A stretch of DNA of 64,000 nt from Herbiconiux sp. A18JL235 (GCF_040939305.1 NZ_CP162511.1:3162001-3226000); one strand, 5' to 3'. Counted from the first letter of the stretch, positions 8,243 through 16,946 are shown. Notes: generated by a model from the sequence alone, not told the origin. Program-made: numbers and translations.

Positions 8243-8875
8243 GTGGATCTCGAATCACCGCTGCGTACCATCGCCTCCCCGGTCGAGGCCGAGGTGCTCC
8301 GCGTGCTCGCCGGTGCCGACACCGAGTTCGGAGCGTCGCAGGTTCACCGCCTCGTCGATTCCGGCTCGGCCTACGGCGTGCGCAAGGCTCTCGCCCGCCT
8401 CAGCGAGACGGGACTCGTCACGACGACCCAGCACGGCAACTACAGCTTCTGGCGCGGCAACCGCGATCATGTGCTCTGGCCCGCCGTGCAAGCGGCAGTG
8501 GATGCTCGTCAGACGATCATCGATCGGCTTCAGGCACGACTGACCGAGCATGGCGAGGTCGCGGCGTATCTCTACGGTTCCTTCGCACGCCGCACGGCCG
8601 GCCCCGACTCCGACGTCGACGTCCTCGTCGTCCACCCCGACGAGAGTCCGCACGACGCCATCCTGGATATCGCGTCGGACATCGGCGAGGCGATCACCAC
8701 CTGGACCGGCAACGTCGGCCACGTCTACAGCGCAACGCGATCCGAGCTGCGAGAGGCACTCGAGCGAGGCGAGCCGGTCGCCCTGTCCATTCGTGGTGAA
8801 GCCGTCACGGTGGTCGGCCCACCGTTCGGGCGACTCCTCGATCAACTGGGCGACGGGGAATCCGCCTGTGCCTAA
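8243..8875 (+). CDS. Winged-helix plus MNT-type nucleotidyltransferase, probable antitoxin
   Basis: A 210-residue two-domain protein. Residues 10-75 form a winged helix (EAEVLRVLAG, then ASQVHRLVDSGSAYGVRKALARLSETGLV). Residues 105-165 are a minimal nucleotidyltransferase with YGSFARR at 111-117 and the metal-binding pair D124/D126 in PDSDVDVLVV. MNT proteins neutralise HEPN toxins, in known cases by AMPylating them; the fused DNA-binding domain would let this one repress its own promoter. The GTG at 8243 has no close ribosome site, consistent with a leaderless mRNA. The HEPN gene begins inside its 3' end. Confidence 0.85.
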   Translation: MDLESPLRTIASPVEAEVLRVLAGADTEFGASQVHRLVDSGSAYGVRKALARLSETGLVTTTQHGNYSFWRGNRDHVLWPAVQAAVDARQTIIDRLQARLTEHGEVAAYLYGSFARRTAGPDSDVDVLVVHPDESPHDAILDIASDIGEAITTWTGNVGHVYSATRSELREALERGEPVALSIRGEAVTVVGPPFGRLLDQLGDGESACA

Positions 8876-9269
8876 GTACAGAACTGTTCGGCTCGACACA
8901 CCCGGCGCCCGCGCCCGACTGAACGAGGCGCGGCTCTACCTCGCGGCCGCCGAACTCCTCGACCTGGGGGCCTCGGCCGAGAACAAGGTGGCGGGATCGA
9001 ACGCGATCCTCGCCGGTGTCGCGGCAGCCGACGCGATCTGCGGGCTCGTCCTGGGCGAGCGGAGTTCGGGCGACGATCACGCTCAGGCGGTGACCCTTCT
9101 CCGGCGAGCTACGCATCCCTCGACCAAGGCGGCCAACAGCCTCAGGCGACTCCTCACGCGGAAGACACCGGTGCAGTACGGCACCGACGCGATCAGCGCG
9201 AGTGACGCATCTGACCTCATCGCCTGGGCGCGCGACATCGTGGGCGAGGCCGAGGCGCGAGACCGCTGA
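8868..9269 (+). CDS. HEPN-domain protein, probable RNase toxin
   Basis: A 133-residue helical protein starting GTG inside the MNT gene (8-base overlap). The HEPN active-site pattern Rx4-6H is met by R65-SSGDD-H71. The flanking helices (ARLNEARLYLAAAELLDL; VAGSNAILAGVAAADAICGLVLG) match the up-down bundle, including the conserved asparagine before the motif. HEPN toxins usually cleave RNA as dimers. The assignment rests on this motif and the MNT partner. Target and toxicity are unknown. Confidence 0.8.
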   Translation: MPKYRTVRLDTPGARARLNEARLYLAAAELLDLGASAENKVAGSNAILAGVAAADAICGLVLGERSSGDDHAQAVTLLRRATHPSTKAANSLRRLLTRKTPVQYGTDAISASDASDLIAWARDIVGEAEARDR

Positions 9270-9296
9270 TGGCTGGCGGCCGGCGACGCGGAGCGG

Positions 9297-10394
9297 CTAG
9301 CCGAGACCCGAGGTGATCACGACGCGGGTGACGTCGGGCTCATGCAACAACTCGTAGCCGGCCTCGACGCCGTCGAGGGCGATCTCCCGCGACATGAGGT
9401 CGTCGAGGTTGAAGCGGCCCTGCAGGTAGAGGTCGGCGTACAGCGGGATGTCGTGCTTCGGCGTGGTCGAGCCCATGTACACACCCTGGATGCGCTTCTG
9501 CGTGCCGATGAGTCCGATCGTCAGCAGCGGCATCGTGGCCGTCGGGTCGATGATGCCGATGAGGTACAGGCCGCCTCCCGGGCGCAGCATCTCGAGCGCC
9601 GAGGCGGTGACCGCGGGGATGCCCACGAAGTCGAACGCCGCATCCGCCCCGCGACCGGTGATGGCCATGACCTCGGCCACCGCATCCGTCGTCGTCGAGT
9701 TGATGGTGTGGGTCGCACCGAAACGGCGGGCCTTCTCGAGCTTGTCGTCGGCCACGTCGACGGCGATGATCGTGGTCGCGCCGGCCACGACCGCGCCGTT
9801 GATGGCGTTGAGCCCGACTCCCCCGGCACCGACGATGACGACGGCGTCGCCCGCCTGCGTGTTCGCCGTGTTGATGACGGCACCGGCCCCGGTGACCACG
9901 CCGCAGCCGAGCAACGCCGCCTGCGGGAACGGGATCGCGTCGGAGACCTTCACCAGCTGGTTCTCGTGGATGAGCGCCTGCTGCGCGAAGCCGCCGAGAC
10001 CGAACACCTGCTCCACCCGGTGCCCGTGCGCGTCGGTGACGCGAGCCGGCTCGTCGCCCGTGCGGAGCGTCGCCTCAGGATGCTCGCACTGGAAGGTGCG
10101 CCCGGTGAGGCAGGCCTCGCACTTGCCGCACGACTGCACGAGGCATCCGACGACGTGGTCGCCGACGGCGAGCTCGGTGACCCCGGGGCCGACCGCGGCG
10201 ACGACGCCCGCGACCTCGTGGCCGAGGAGCATGGGCAGCGGAGTGCCCATCTCGTTGCGGGAGAAGGTGAGGTCGGTGTGGCAGAGCCCCGACGCCTTGA
10301 CGTCGACGAGCACCTCCCGGCCGATCGGGTCGGCGAGCACGACGTCTTCGGTGACGAAGCCCGCGCCGATCTCGCGCACCAGTGTTGCCTTCAT
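9297..10394 (-). CDS. Zinc-dependent alcohol dehydrogenase, NAD(P)-linked
   Basis: A 365-residue medium-chain dehydrogenase. Catalytic zinc ligands are C38 (GLCHTD) and H59-E60 (GHEVAG); the structural zinc lobe has C89, C92, C95 and C103. A Rossmann GAGGVGLNA motif follows near residue 190, then an IAVDVADDKLEKA strand whose aspartate suggests NAD rather than NADP. The lobe and AINGAVVAGA segment resemble class III/aryl-alcohol enzymes. The gene lies 25 bp after a TetR gene on the same strand and is probably repressed by it. The alcohol substrate is unknown. Confidence 0.93.
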   Translation of the reverse strand: MKATLVREIGAGFVTEDVVLADPIGREVLVDVKASGLCHTDLTFSRNEMGTPLPMLLGHEVAGVVAAVGPGVTELAVGDHVVGCLVQSCGKCEACLTGRTFQCEHPEATLRTGDEPARVTDAHGHRVEQVFGLGGFAQQALIHENQLVKVSDAIPFPQAALLGCGVVTGAGAVINTANTQAGDAVVIVGAGGVGLNAINGAVVAGATTIIAVDVADDKLEKARRFGATHTINSTTTDAVAEVMAITGRGADAAFDFVGIPAVTASALEMLRPGGGLYLIGIIDPTATMPLLTIGLIGTQKRIQGVYMGSTTPKHDIPLYADLYLQGRFNLDDLMSREIALDGVEAGYELLHEPDVTRVVITSGLG

Positions 10395-10419
10395 GATGGG
10401 TCCTTTCTTCGGGTGCAGC

Positions 10420-11019
10420 TCAGCGAACGCCGCTGAACCAGCTCGGGAGCAGGCGCGTCAGGTGGTCGGCGAGACGCTCCTCGCTGAGGGCGATCTCGCC
10501 CGTGATCCAGGCGTCGAGCAGCCCGTAGGCGGCGCCCGAGATGTAACGCGCGGTCGCCTCGGGGTCGAGGTCGGAGGGGCGTGACGGATGCCCGGCCAGG
10601 GCCTCCTCGATCACCGCCGCCATCGCCCGCACGCCGGCGAGGTACCCCTCCTTCGTCGTGGGCAGCGCCCCTGCTGCGGCGTACAGGGCCCGGTTGCCGG
10701 CGAAATGGGCGACCAAGCGGTCTTGGGAGGTGCGCATCGCGTCGGGGCGATCGTCGTGCTGGTAGAGGTCGGCGATGGTGAGGAACGCGTCGCGGCGGAG
10801 GCCGTTCGCCAGTTCGTCGAGATCGGCGTAATGGGCGTAGAAGCTCGCACGGCTGATGCCGGCGGTGCGCACGATCGCCGCGACGCTCAAGACCTCGCCG
10901 GCGTCGGAGAGTGCGTGCACGGCCGCGGCGATCGCCGTGCGCGTGCGGGCGACCCGTGGGTCGGGCGAGTCGCGAAGCGTGCGGCGAAGCTCCTCGTTCG
11001 CTCCGGATGCGGCGGTCAT
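10420..11019 (-). CDS. TetR-family repressor
   Basis: A 199-residue regulator. The N-terminal helix-turn-helix runs from RTRTAIAAAVHALSD to ISRASFYAHYADLDELANGL (residues 24-75), the standard TetR pattern. The C-terminal ligand domain is not diagnostic. ATG at 11019 was chosen because the longer open frame runs through the operator. It leads an operon with the downstream alcohol dehydrogenase, and a 32-bp palindrome sits directly upstream. Confidence 0.92.
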   Translation of the reverse strand: MTAASGANEELRRTLRDSPDPRVARTRTAIAAAVHALSDAGEVLSVAAIVRTAGISRASFYAHYADLDELANGLRRDAFLTIADLYQHDDRPDAMRTSQDRLVAHFAGNRALYAAAGALPTTKEGYLAGVRAMAAVIEEALAGHPSRPSDLDPEATARYISGAAYGLLDAWITGEIALSEERLADHLTRLLPSWFSGVR

Positions 11020-11032
11020 GTCGTCGACGATA

Positions 11033-11064
11033 CGCCTGTTCTGGACATGTGTACAGAACAGGCG
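11033..11064. promoter_or_regulatory. Operator for the TetR-alcohol dehydrogenase operon
   Basis: CGCCTGTTCTG (11033-11043) and its exact reverse complement CAGAACAGGCG (11054-11064) flank a 10-bp spacer. The palindrome lies 14 bp upstream of the TetR start and covers a plausible -35 region for that gene, so autorepression is expected. It is also 50 bp from the divergent gene at 11114. Confidence 0.8.
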
Positions 11065-11113
11065 TCGCCGCCGGGTGGTCGCCACGCGCGGCCGGTGCGG
11101 GGATGATGGCGGA

Positions 11114-11794
11114 ATGAGCGCATATGCGAGGCCGCCGATCGAGCCGCCCGTCATCGTCGACGAGGAGGGCCAGGTGATCGAGCACGGGCGACGGTGGCCG
11201 GGCTCGCCACCGGAGGAGAGCTATTCGGTGGATGCGCATCCGGAGCGGTTCGAGCCCTTGCACACCGTGGCCGAGGGATTGATCGAGCACCTGCGCGACA
11301 CCTACGACATCGAGGTGACGGAGGCGGTCGAGACCGGGCCCGAGCTTCGACGGCCGAAGGGCGAGGCGGCGCGGGCCGTCCAGCTGCGGCCGGTCGACCC
11401 GGCGGCTGCCCCGCTGACGATCGTGTTCACCGCGTACCCCGGGGTGTTCGCGCGGGCCGGGCTGCTGCACGAGTTCGCGTTCCCGGTGTGCGGCTGCGAT
11501 GCCTGCGACTCGACCTGGGAGGCGGAAGCCGATCAGCTCGAGGAGACCGTGCTCGCGGTGGCCGAGGGGCGCTACCGGGAGAGTGTCGGCGTCGGGCCGG
11601 AGCCGTGGGTGGAGTACGCGCTCGAGTTCTCGAACGGCTCGAGTTCAGGGCGGGTGCCGGCCGGCGAGCTGCCCGCCGAGCGTGTGCGCGCGGCGCGAGC
11701 GCGGCTCGGCGCAGGCGCAGGCGCAGACGCAGGCGCAGGCGCAAACGCAGGCATCGGCGCCGAGCGCTGGGCACCCTGGCCGTTACGTGCGTGA
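11114..11794 (+). CDS. DUF6226 family protein with Gly-Ala repeat
   Basis: A 226-residue soluble protein. It has YSVDAHPERFEPLHTVAEGLIEHL, an AYPGVFARAGLLHEFAFPVCGCDACD block containing a C-x-C-x2-C cluster near residues 131-136, and an EWALEFSNG-like strand (VEYALEFSNGSSSG). These fit the uncharacterised DUF6226 family of Microbacteriaceae and relatives. The cysteine cluster could bind a metal. Near the C-terminus a DNA hexamer repeat adds an Ala-Gly-rich run. It diverges from the TetR gene across the 32-bp operator. Confidence 0.7.
   Translation: MSAYARPPIEPPVIVDEEGQVIEHGRRWPGSPPEESYSVDAHPERFEPLHTVAEGLIEHLRDTYDIEVTEAVETGPELRRPKGEAARAVQLRPVDPAAAPLTIVFTAYPGVFARAGLLHEFAFPVCGCDACDSTWEAEADQLEETVLAVAEGRYRESVGVGPEPWVEYALEFSNGSSSGRVPAGELPAERVRAARARLGAGAGADAGAGANAGIGAERWAPWPLRA
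11711..11752 (+). repeat. In-frame tandem hexamer repeat (GCAGGC)7
   Basis: Seven units of GCAGGC, two of them with single changes (GCAGAC, GCAAAC), lie in frame in the DUF6226 gene and encode alternating Ala/Gly with an Asp and an Asn. Copy number is likely to vary between strains. Confidence 0.85.
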
Positions 11795-11813
11795 CCGACG
11801 ACCCGGGGCGGAG

Positions 11814-12326
11814 TCAGTCGGCCAGCAGCTCGAGCACGAGTTTGTCGCCCTGCGCCTGGGCCGAGATCCACGCGGTCGATCCGTGGAGGCGGATGCTCGT
11901 GCCGGTCGCAGAATCGGTGAGCGTGAGGTGACGGCTGAGGCCGACCTTCTCGACCGTTGCCCGAGTGGTGGCGCGCGGGAACGAAGCGACCTCGGTGCGC
12001 AGACGGCCGCCGGTGTCGCGGTTGAGCACGTGGATCGTGTCATCGGTGACGGCGACGAGCAGCTGCACGGTCACGCCTTGCGCCTCGGCCGCCGCCTTCG
12101 TGGCGGCGAGACCGCCGAGCGCAGCGCCCAGGCCGGCGCCCAAGGCCCCGGAATCTCCGTCACCGCTCCCGACCACGGAGCCCGCGGCCAGGCCGAGCGC
12201 CTCCGCGAACACGAGATCGGCGAGCCCGAACACCCCCGCGGCCAGCACCTCCCCGTCGGGTTCACCGGCCGCGCTCAACGCGGCCCGTGCCTCGGCCACC
12301 AGCTCCTGCTCGCTGAACCCGCTCAT
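11814..12326 (-). CDS. Hypothetical protein with a Gly/Ala-rich hydrophobic centre
   Basis: A 170-residue protein. ATG at 12326 follows GAGGGGGATGGG. Residues 1-50 are helical. Residues 51-85 are an unusually glycine-rich hydrophobic run (GSGDGDSGALGAGLGAALGGLA). The C-terminal half is a string of beta strands (VQLLVAVTDDTIHVLNRD; RHLTLTDSATGTSIRLHGS) that could be a PH-like barrel. It converges on the DUF6226 gene with a 19-bp gap. Function unknown. Confidence 0.6.
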   Translation of the reverse strand: MSGFSEQELVAEARAALSAAGEPDGEVLAAGVFGLADLVFAEALGLAAGSVVGSGDGDSGALGAGLGAALGGLAATKAAAEAQGVTVQLLVAVTDDTIHVLNRDTGGRLRTEVASFPRATTRATVEKVGLSRHLTLTDSATGTSIRLHGSTAWISAQAQGDKLVLELLAD

Positions 12327-12399
12327 CCCATCCCCCTCGGATCGTCGGCACCCTCCCACAGGGCCCGGCACCGACACTAGCGAACGAAGGAGGACGACC

Positions 12400-12666
12400 A
12401 TGCGTGACGACGACTTCGAGGTCGAGGTGAAGTGGAAGGAGGAGGTCTATTACTGGGAGGGCTCGTGCGGGTTCCTCTTCGACGCCGGGTGGGGCGTCGA
12501 ACCGCCCGTGCTCTACGTTCCCCCGGCCGAGGAATGGGACGCCTGCACCCCCGAGTGGATGCACGGTCGGCGCGACCTCATCCTGTCGCGACTCGACGGG
12601 GTCGCCCGCCACCGCCTCGCGGAGGGCCCCTACCCCCGGTCGCCGCGGGGCCTCACCCGCGAGTAG
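12400..12666 (+). CDS. Small hypothetical protein
   Basis: An 88-residue acidic protein rich in Trp, Tyr and Glu (EVEVKWKEEVYYWEGSCGF near its start; WDACTPEWMHGRRD later). A perfect ribosome site, AAGGAGGA, lies 6 bases before the ATG, and the upstream intergenic space diverges from the previous gene, which supports real expression. No family recognised. Confidence 0.65.
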   Translation: MRDDDFEVEVKWKEEVYYWEGSCGFLFDAGWGVEPPVLYVPPAEEWDACTPEWMHGRRDLILSRLDGVARHRLAEGPYPRSPRGLTRE

Positions 12667-12709
12667 CCCCAGTGGCGCGAGCCGCGCCGGGCGCACCGGC
12701 CGGCCCCCC

Positions 12710-13174
12710 TCACCCCTCCCGGCTGCGCCACCACTCCTCGACCAGCTCGGGCATCCGTGTCTGCAGGAACCGCAGGAACCCCGCGACCTCCCGCGCCCGC
12801 GCCACCGAGTGCTGCGCGTCGGCGTTCTCGTCGGCGATCTCGTCGATCGCGTCGGCGAGCCGCCCGTAGAGCGGCGCGTTCGCGACCACCATGGCGTGCC
12901 AGCCGTCGTCGACCATCTCGTAGCGCGCGAGGCGCTCCCCCGGCCGCGACACCTTCTCGATCATGCGCAGCGACGTGAGATACCGCACCGCACCCGAGAT
13001 GGCGGCCGGTGAGACGCCGAGCCGCTCGGCCAGCTGGGCGGCGGTGTACCCCTCGTCGGGCGAGGCGACGAGGGCCATCAGCGTGCGCGCGGGCATCCGC
13101 GGCAGACCGGCGGCGGTGAGCATGGCGGCGGCCTGGTCGGCGACGCGCACGGCGGGGTGGCGCATTCCGCTCAC
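12710..13174 (-). CDS. MarR/GbsR-like transcriptional regulator
   Basis: A 154-residue winged-helix protein. LPRMPARTLMALVASPDEGYTAAQLAERLGVSPAAISGAVRYLTSLRMIEKV gives the recognition core (residues 24-75), then a GERLARYEMVDDGW wing. It is the third gene of an operon, following the ABC permease by one base. The GTG at 13174 is the nearest start; an ATG at 13165 is possible. It probably controls the exporter operon. Confidence 0.87.
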   Translation of the reverse strand: MSGMRHPAVRVADQAAAMLTAAGLPRMPARTLMALVASPDEGYTAAQLAERLGVSPAAISGAVRYLTSLRMIEKVSRPGERLARYEMVDDGWHAMVVANAPLYGRLADAIDEIADENADAQHSVARAREVAGFLRFLQTRMPELVEEWWRSREG

Positions 13175-13175
13175 C

Positions 13176-14789
13176 TCACTCCCCCGGGGCCGATTCGCGG
13201 CGCCGCATCAGGGCGAACGAGGCCGCACCCCCGGCGAGCGCGGCGACCACCAGCCAGCCTAGGCCGCGCAGCTCGACGCCGTCGGCACCGACGGTGGGGC
13301 TGACGGCGACGGGCGAGAGGTCGACCAGCCACTCGGGAAAGCCGAACAATCCGCCGAAGAGGCCGAGCACCGCCCCCACGAGCACCAGCGCCCAGCCGAC
13401 CGGCACGGTGAGCCGCGGCGCCAGCACGAGCAGGAGGGCCGTGAGCACGAGGAAGACGGATGCTGCCGCCATCTGTCCACCCGCCGTGACGAGCACGTCG
13501 CCCATCAGCGACCAGTCGGGGTCGCTCTGCCCGGCGAGCCCCAGGGCCGCCCCGGCGACCGCGGCGGTGATGACGGCCAGGATGCCGACCATCGCGACGA
13601 CGACGTAACCGGCCAGCCACTGCATCCGGGTCACCGCCGCCGCGAGCACCGGCTCGGCCGTGCCGTGCGCCTCCTCGTGCCGCGCGCGGCTCACGACCTG
13701 CACCGCGCAGCACGCGGCGAGGATGCCGAGCATGGTGAAGAAGATCACCACGGCACCCTGTGCGAGCGATCCGCCCGCGCTCAGCGCGTCGATGACCGCC
13801 TGCACCGAGGGGAGCTGGGAGGCGGCTTGCTGGAGCACGCCGGAGAGGGTGGTGGCGAGCAGCCCGGTGAGGAGCCCGCCGACCGCCCAGCCCACGACGG
13901 CGGGCCAGGTGAGCCGCCAGACGAGGGCGGTGGGTGTGGCGAGCAGGGTCCCGGCGTCGCTGCTGCCGCGGCGCTCGGGCACGAGCGAGGCGCCGACGTC
14001 GCGCCGGGCCTGCAGCGCTGCCGCGATCGCCCCGAGGGCGACTCCGACGGCGAGGCACAGAAGCACCGGCAGCCCGCTGTCGTCGGCGAAGGGTCGGGTG
14101 TTCTCGGCCCAGCCGAACGGCGACACCCAGGTGAGCCCCGAGCTCTCGACGCTCTGCAGGTCGGCGCTCGGCGCGCCGAGTGCGTTGCCCAACCCGGCGA
14201 GCACGAACGTCGTCATCAGCACCCACACCGCCGCCGCGTTCGCGGCGCGCGGGGTGGGCAGCACCTGCGCGGCGACGAGACCGACACCGAGGAAGACGAG
14301 GCCGACGGCTCCGGATGCGGCACCCGTCATGAGCGAACCACCCACCGGGAGCCCGGTCGCGACGAGCGAGACCGCTACCAGCGCGGCGAGCACGACGTTC
14401 GCGAGCAGGCCGTGCACGGCGGTGGCGGCGAGGGGCAGCAGGCGCCCGGCCCGGGTGACGCCGAGGAGCTCTGCGCGGCCCGCCTCCTCATCGGCGCGGG
14501 TGTGGCGCACGGCGAGGAACACGCTCATGAACGCGGCGAGCAGGGCGATGAAGGGGAGGATGAGGAACGCGGCGAACGCCCCCTCGCCGGCGCCCGAGGG
14601 GAGGCCGCGGAACAGGAGCACCACGGGGTTCGCGATGGCGGTGGCGAGGAGGTCGGCGCGGTTCTGCTCGGTGCCGTAGCTCGAGGCGATGCCGCCGACG
14701 CTCAGCAGGGCGAGCCCGGCGGCGCCCACGATCCACAGCGCGAGCTGGACGGCGTCGCGGCGGAGGCGGAGGGCGAGCAGGGTGATCAT
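13176..14789 (-). CDS. ABC exporter permease (ABC-2 type, polyketide/antibiotic exporter-like)
   Basis: A 537-residue membrane protein with about 12 predicted spans in two similar halves, as in actinobacterial 'exporter of polyketide antibiotics' permeases. A charged stretch ARHEEAHGTAEPVL near the middle is repeated in weaker form near residue 95 (HTRADEEAGRAELL); both are typical cytosolic loops for this family. It begins inside the stop codon of the ATPase gene. Together they should form an ATP-driven exporter; the exported compound is unknown. Confidence 0.88.
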   Translation of the reverse strand: MITLLALRLRRDAVQLALWIVGAAGLALLSVGGIASSYGTEQNRADLLATAIANPVVLLFRGLPSGAGEGAFAAFLILPFIALLAAFMSVFLAVRHTRADEEAGRAELLGVTRAGRLLPLAATAVHGLLANVVLAALVAVSLVATGLPVGGSLMTGAASGAVGLVFLGVGLVAAQVLPTPRAANAAAVWVLMTTFVLAGLGNALGAPSADLQSVESSGLTWVSPFGWAENTRPFADDSGLPVLLCLAVGVALGAIAAALQARRDVGASLVPERRGSSDAGTLLATPTALVWRLTWPAVVGWAVGGLLTGLLATTLSGVLQQAASQLPSVQAVIDALSAGGSLAQGAVVIFFTMLGILAACCAVQVVSRARHEEAHGTAEPVLAAAVTRMQWLAGYVVVAMVGILAVITAAVAGAALGLAGQSDPDWSLMGDVLVTAGGQMAAASVFLVLTALLLVLAPRLTVPVGWALVLVGAVLGLFGGLFGFPEWLVDLSPVAVSPTVGADGVELRGLGWLVVAALAGGAASFALMRRRESAPGE

Positions 14790-15769
14790 CTCGCGGCTCC
14801 GCCGGGGGCTGCATGACGAGCGGGGGCGTCGGTGGCGTCGTCTCCGCCCGGCACCTCGACGCCCGGCATCTCGGTGGTTCGGTCGCCGTAGTGCCGCAGG
14901 AACAGCTCTTCGAGGCTCGGCGGCTCGATGCGGAGGCCCTGCACCCCCCGGTAGCCGAGCTCAGGGAGGAGGCCGGCCAGCGCATCCGAATCGACAGTGA
15001 AGCGGGCCCGCCCGTTGGCGAACGACACGTCGTGCGCCCCCGGGAGCGCTCCGGCCTCGGCCGCGTCGTGCGCCTCGAACGACACCTCGGTGCGGGTGAG
15101 GTGGCGCAGTTCGCCGAGGGTGCCGGTCTCGACGATCGTGCCGGCGCGGATGATCGAGACGCGGTCGCAGAGCAGCTCCACCTCGGAGAGGATGTGGCTC
15201 GACAGCAGCACCGCGGCCCCCTCCGACCGCACGCGCGCCACCTCGTCGCGGAACACGACCTCCATCAGGGGGTCGAGCCCGCTCGTCGGCTCGTCGAGGA
15301 TGTAGAGCTCGGCGGGAACCGCGAAGGCGGCGACCAGGGCGACCTTCTGACGGTTGCCCTTCGAGTAGGCGCGGCCCTTCTTGCGCGGGTCGAGCTGGAA
15401 GGCGTCGAGCAGGCGGGCCTTGCAGCGGGCGTACTCGGGGTCGCCCCTGCGCACACCGCGCAGGCGAGCGAGCACGTCGATCGCCTCGCCGCCCGAGAGG
15501 TTCGGCCATACGCTCACGTCGCCCGGCACCGAGGCGATGCGCCGGTGGAGACGGGCCGCCTCCCGCCACGGGTCGCCGCCGAACACCGCGACCTCCCCGC
15601 TCGTGCGGCGTGCGAGACCGAGCAGGATGCGGATGGTCGTGGTCTTGCCCGCTCCGTTGGGGCCGAGGAAGCCGTGCACCTCACCGGCCCCGACGGTGAG
15701 GTCGAGGCCGGCGAGAGCCGTCGTGGCGCCGAAGCGCTTGGTCAATCCGTTCGTCTCGATGACGTCCAT
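14786..15769 (-). CDS. ABC exporter ATP-binding protein
   Basis: A 327-residue ATPase. Walker A is GPNGAGKTT near residue 38. The signature is the altered YSKGNRQKV form common in this exporter family, Walker B is LYILDEPTSGLDP and the H-loop is LLSSHIL. A C-terminal domain of about 100 residues follows. It is first in an operon with the permease (4-base overlap) and a MarR/GbsR-like regulator. Confidence 0.95.
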   Translation of the reverse strand: MDVIETNGLTKRFGATTALAGLDLTVGAGEVHGFLGPNGAGKTTTIRILLGLARRTSGEVAVFGGDPWREAARLHRRIASVPGDVSVWPNLSGGEAIDVLARLRGVRRGDPEYARCKARLLDAFQLDPRKKGRAYSKGNRQKVALVAAFAVPAELYILDEPTSGLDPLMEVVFRDEVARVRSEGAAVLLSSHILSEVELLCDRVSIIRAGTIVETGTLGELRHLTRTEVSFEAHDAAEAGALPGAHDVSFANGRARFTVDSDALAGLLPELGYRGVQGLRIEPPSLEELFLRHYGDRTTEMPGVEVPGGDDATDAPARHAAPGGAAR

Positions 15770-15833
15770 GGCGGCACTCTAGGCCCGATTCACGAATTTG
15801 TGAAGAGCATGAATCGTCGGGGTTGCCCGCTGG

Positions 15834-16856
15834 TCATGCAGCGGAACGCGTGCCCTCCGCGCGGCGGCGGAGGGAGGCATCCGTCACCTCGGGCCCCCGG
15901 TAGACCATGTCCATCGCGCCGATGCTCTCGCCGGGCGGCACGATGGCGTCGATGCGGTCGAGGATCTCATCGCTCAGCACGACCTCGGCGCCCGCCAGGG
16001 TGTCGTCGAGCTGCTCCATGGTGCGCGGCCCGGCGATCGCCGAGGTGACACCCGGATGCGCGATGACGAAGGCCATCGCCAGGTGCGTCAGCGGAATGCC
16101 CACCTCGTCGGCGAGAGCGACGAGCTGCTCGATGGCGGCGAGCCGGCGCTCGTCGCGGAAGTGGCGCATGCCGGTGCCGGCGCGGAAGTTCTCGTTCGCC
16201 TGACCCGCGCGGTACTTGCCCGTGAGCGCTCCGCCGGCGAGCGGGCTGTAGACGAGGGTGCCCATCCCGTAGCGCTCGGCGACGGGAAGGATCTCGCGTT
16301 CGATCTCGCGATCGAGGAGGGAGTAGTTCGGCTGCTCGGTGCGGAACCGCTCGAACCCGCGGCGCTCGGAGACCCACTGGGCCTCGACGATTTCGGAGCC
16401 GCGCATCGAGGAGGTGCCGATGGCCCGCACCTTGCCCTGGCGCACCAGGTCGGTGAGGGCCGAGAGGGTCTCGTCGATGTCGGTCTCGGGGTCGGGGCGG
16501 TGCAGCTGGTAGAGGTCGATGTGGTCGGTGCGCAGGTTGCGCAGGGAGCGTTCGACGGCCTGCATGATCCAGCGGCGGGAGGCGCCGCGGTGGTTCACGT
16601 CGTCGTCGACCGGGCCCCAGAACTTGGTGGCGAGCACCACCTCGTCGCGGCGGCCGACGAGGGCTTCGCCGACGACCTCCTCCGAGTCGCCGTAGCGGTC
16701 GGCCGTGTCGATGAAGTTGATGCCGGCGTCGAGCGCGCGGTGGATGATGCGTACGCCCTCTTGCCTGTCGGGGTTGCCGAACGAGCCGAGCATCATGGCG
16801 CCGAGGGCGTAGGGCGTGACCTTGATGCCGGTGCGGCCGAGGGGTCGATACTGCAT
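15834..16856 (-). CDS. Aldo/keto reductase
   Basis: A 340-residue (beta/alpha)8 oxidoreductase. The catalytic tetrad is intact: D50 and Y55 (FIDTADRYG), K78 (LATKFW) and H119 (YQLHRPD). The SSMRGSEI and PLAGGALTGKY loops fit YghZ/Tas-like AKRs using NADPH. It diverges from a TetR gene, with two GGAAC-N3-GTTCC palindromes between, so repression by that protein is likely. The carbonyl substrate is unknown. Confidence 0.95.
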   Translation of the reverse strand: MQYRPLGRTGIKVTPYALGAMMLGSFGNPDRQEGVRIIHRALDAGINFIDTADRYGDSEEVVGEALVGRRDEVVLATKFWGPVDDDVNHRGASRRWIMQAVERSLRNLRTDHIDLYQLHRPDPETDIDETLSALTDLVRQGKVRAIGTSSMRGSEIVEAQWVSERRGFERFRTEQPNYSLLDREIEREILPVAERYGMGTLVYSPLAGGALTGKYRAGQANENFRAGTGMRHFRDERRLAAIEQLVALADEVGIPLTHLAMAFVIAHPGVTSAIAGPRTMEQLDDTLAGAEVVLSDEILDRIDAIVPPGESIGAMDMVYRGPEVTDASLRRRAEGTRSAA

Positions 16857-16880
16857 GGGGTTCTCCTCTAGACTCGGATG

Positions 16881-16928
16881 CGGAACACTGTTCCGCTCAT
16901 GTCGTCGACTATACGGAACGTTGTTCCG
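16881..16928. promoter_or_regulatory. Twin operators between aldo/keto reductase and TetR genes
   Basis: Two palindromes of the same type, CGGAAC-ACT-GTTCCG (16881-16895) and CGGAAC-GTT-GTTCCG (16914-16928), lie 33 bp apart in the 90-bp divergent intergenic region. Confidence 0.85.
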
Positions 16929-16946
16929 ATTAGCAAGGGGTCAGTC

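Noticed and set aside
8235..8543. ATG at 8235 as the start of the MNT gene
   Set aside because: It is in another frame; the nucleotidyltransferase and winged-helix motifs are only in the frame of the GTG at 8243.
11711..11752. Hexamer run as a CRISPR or origin iteron array
   Set aside because: Units are only 6 bp, have no spacers and are in frame within a gene, so a simple coding repeat is enough.
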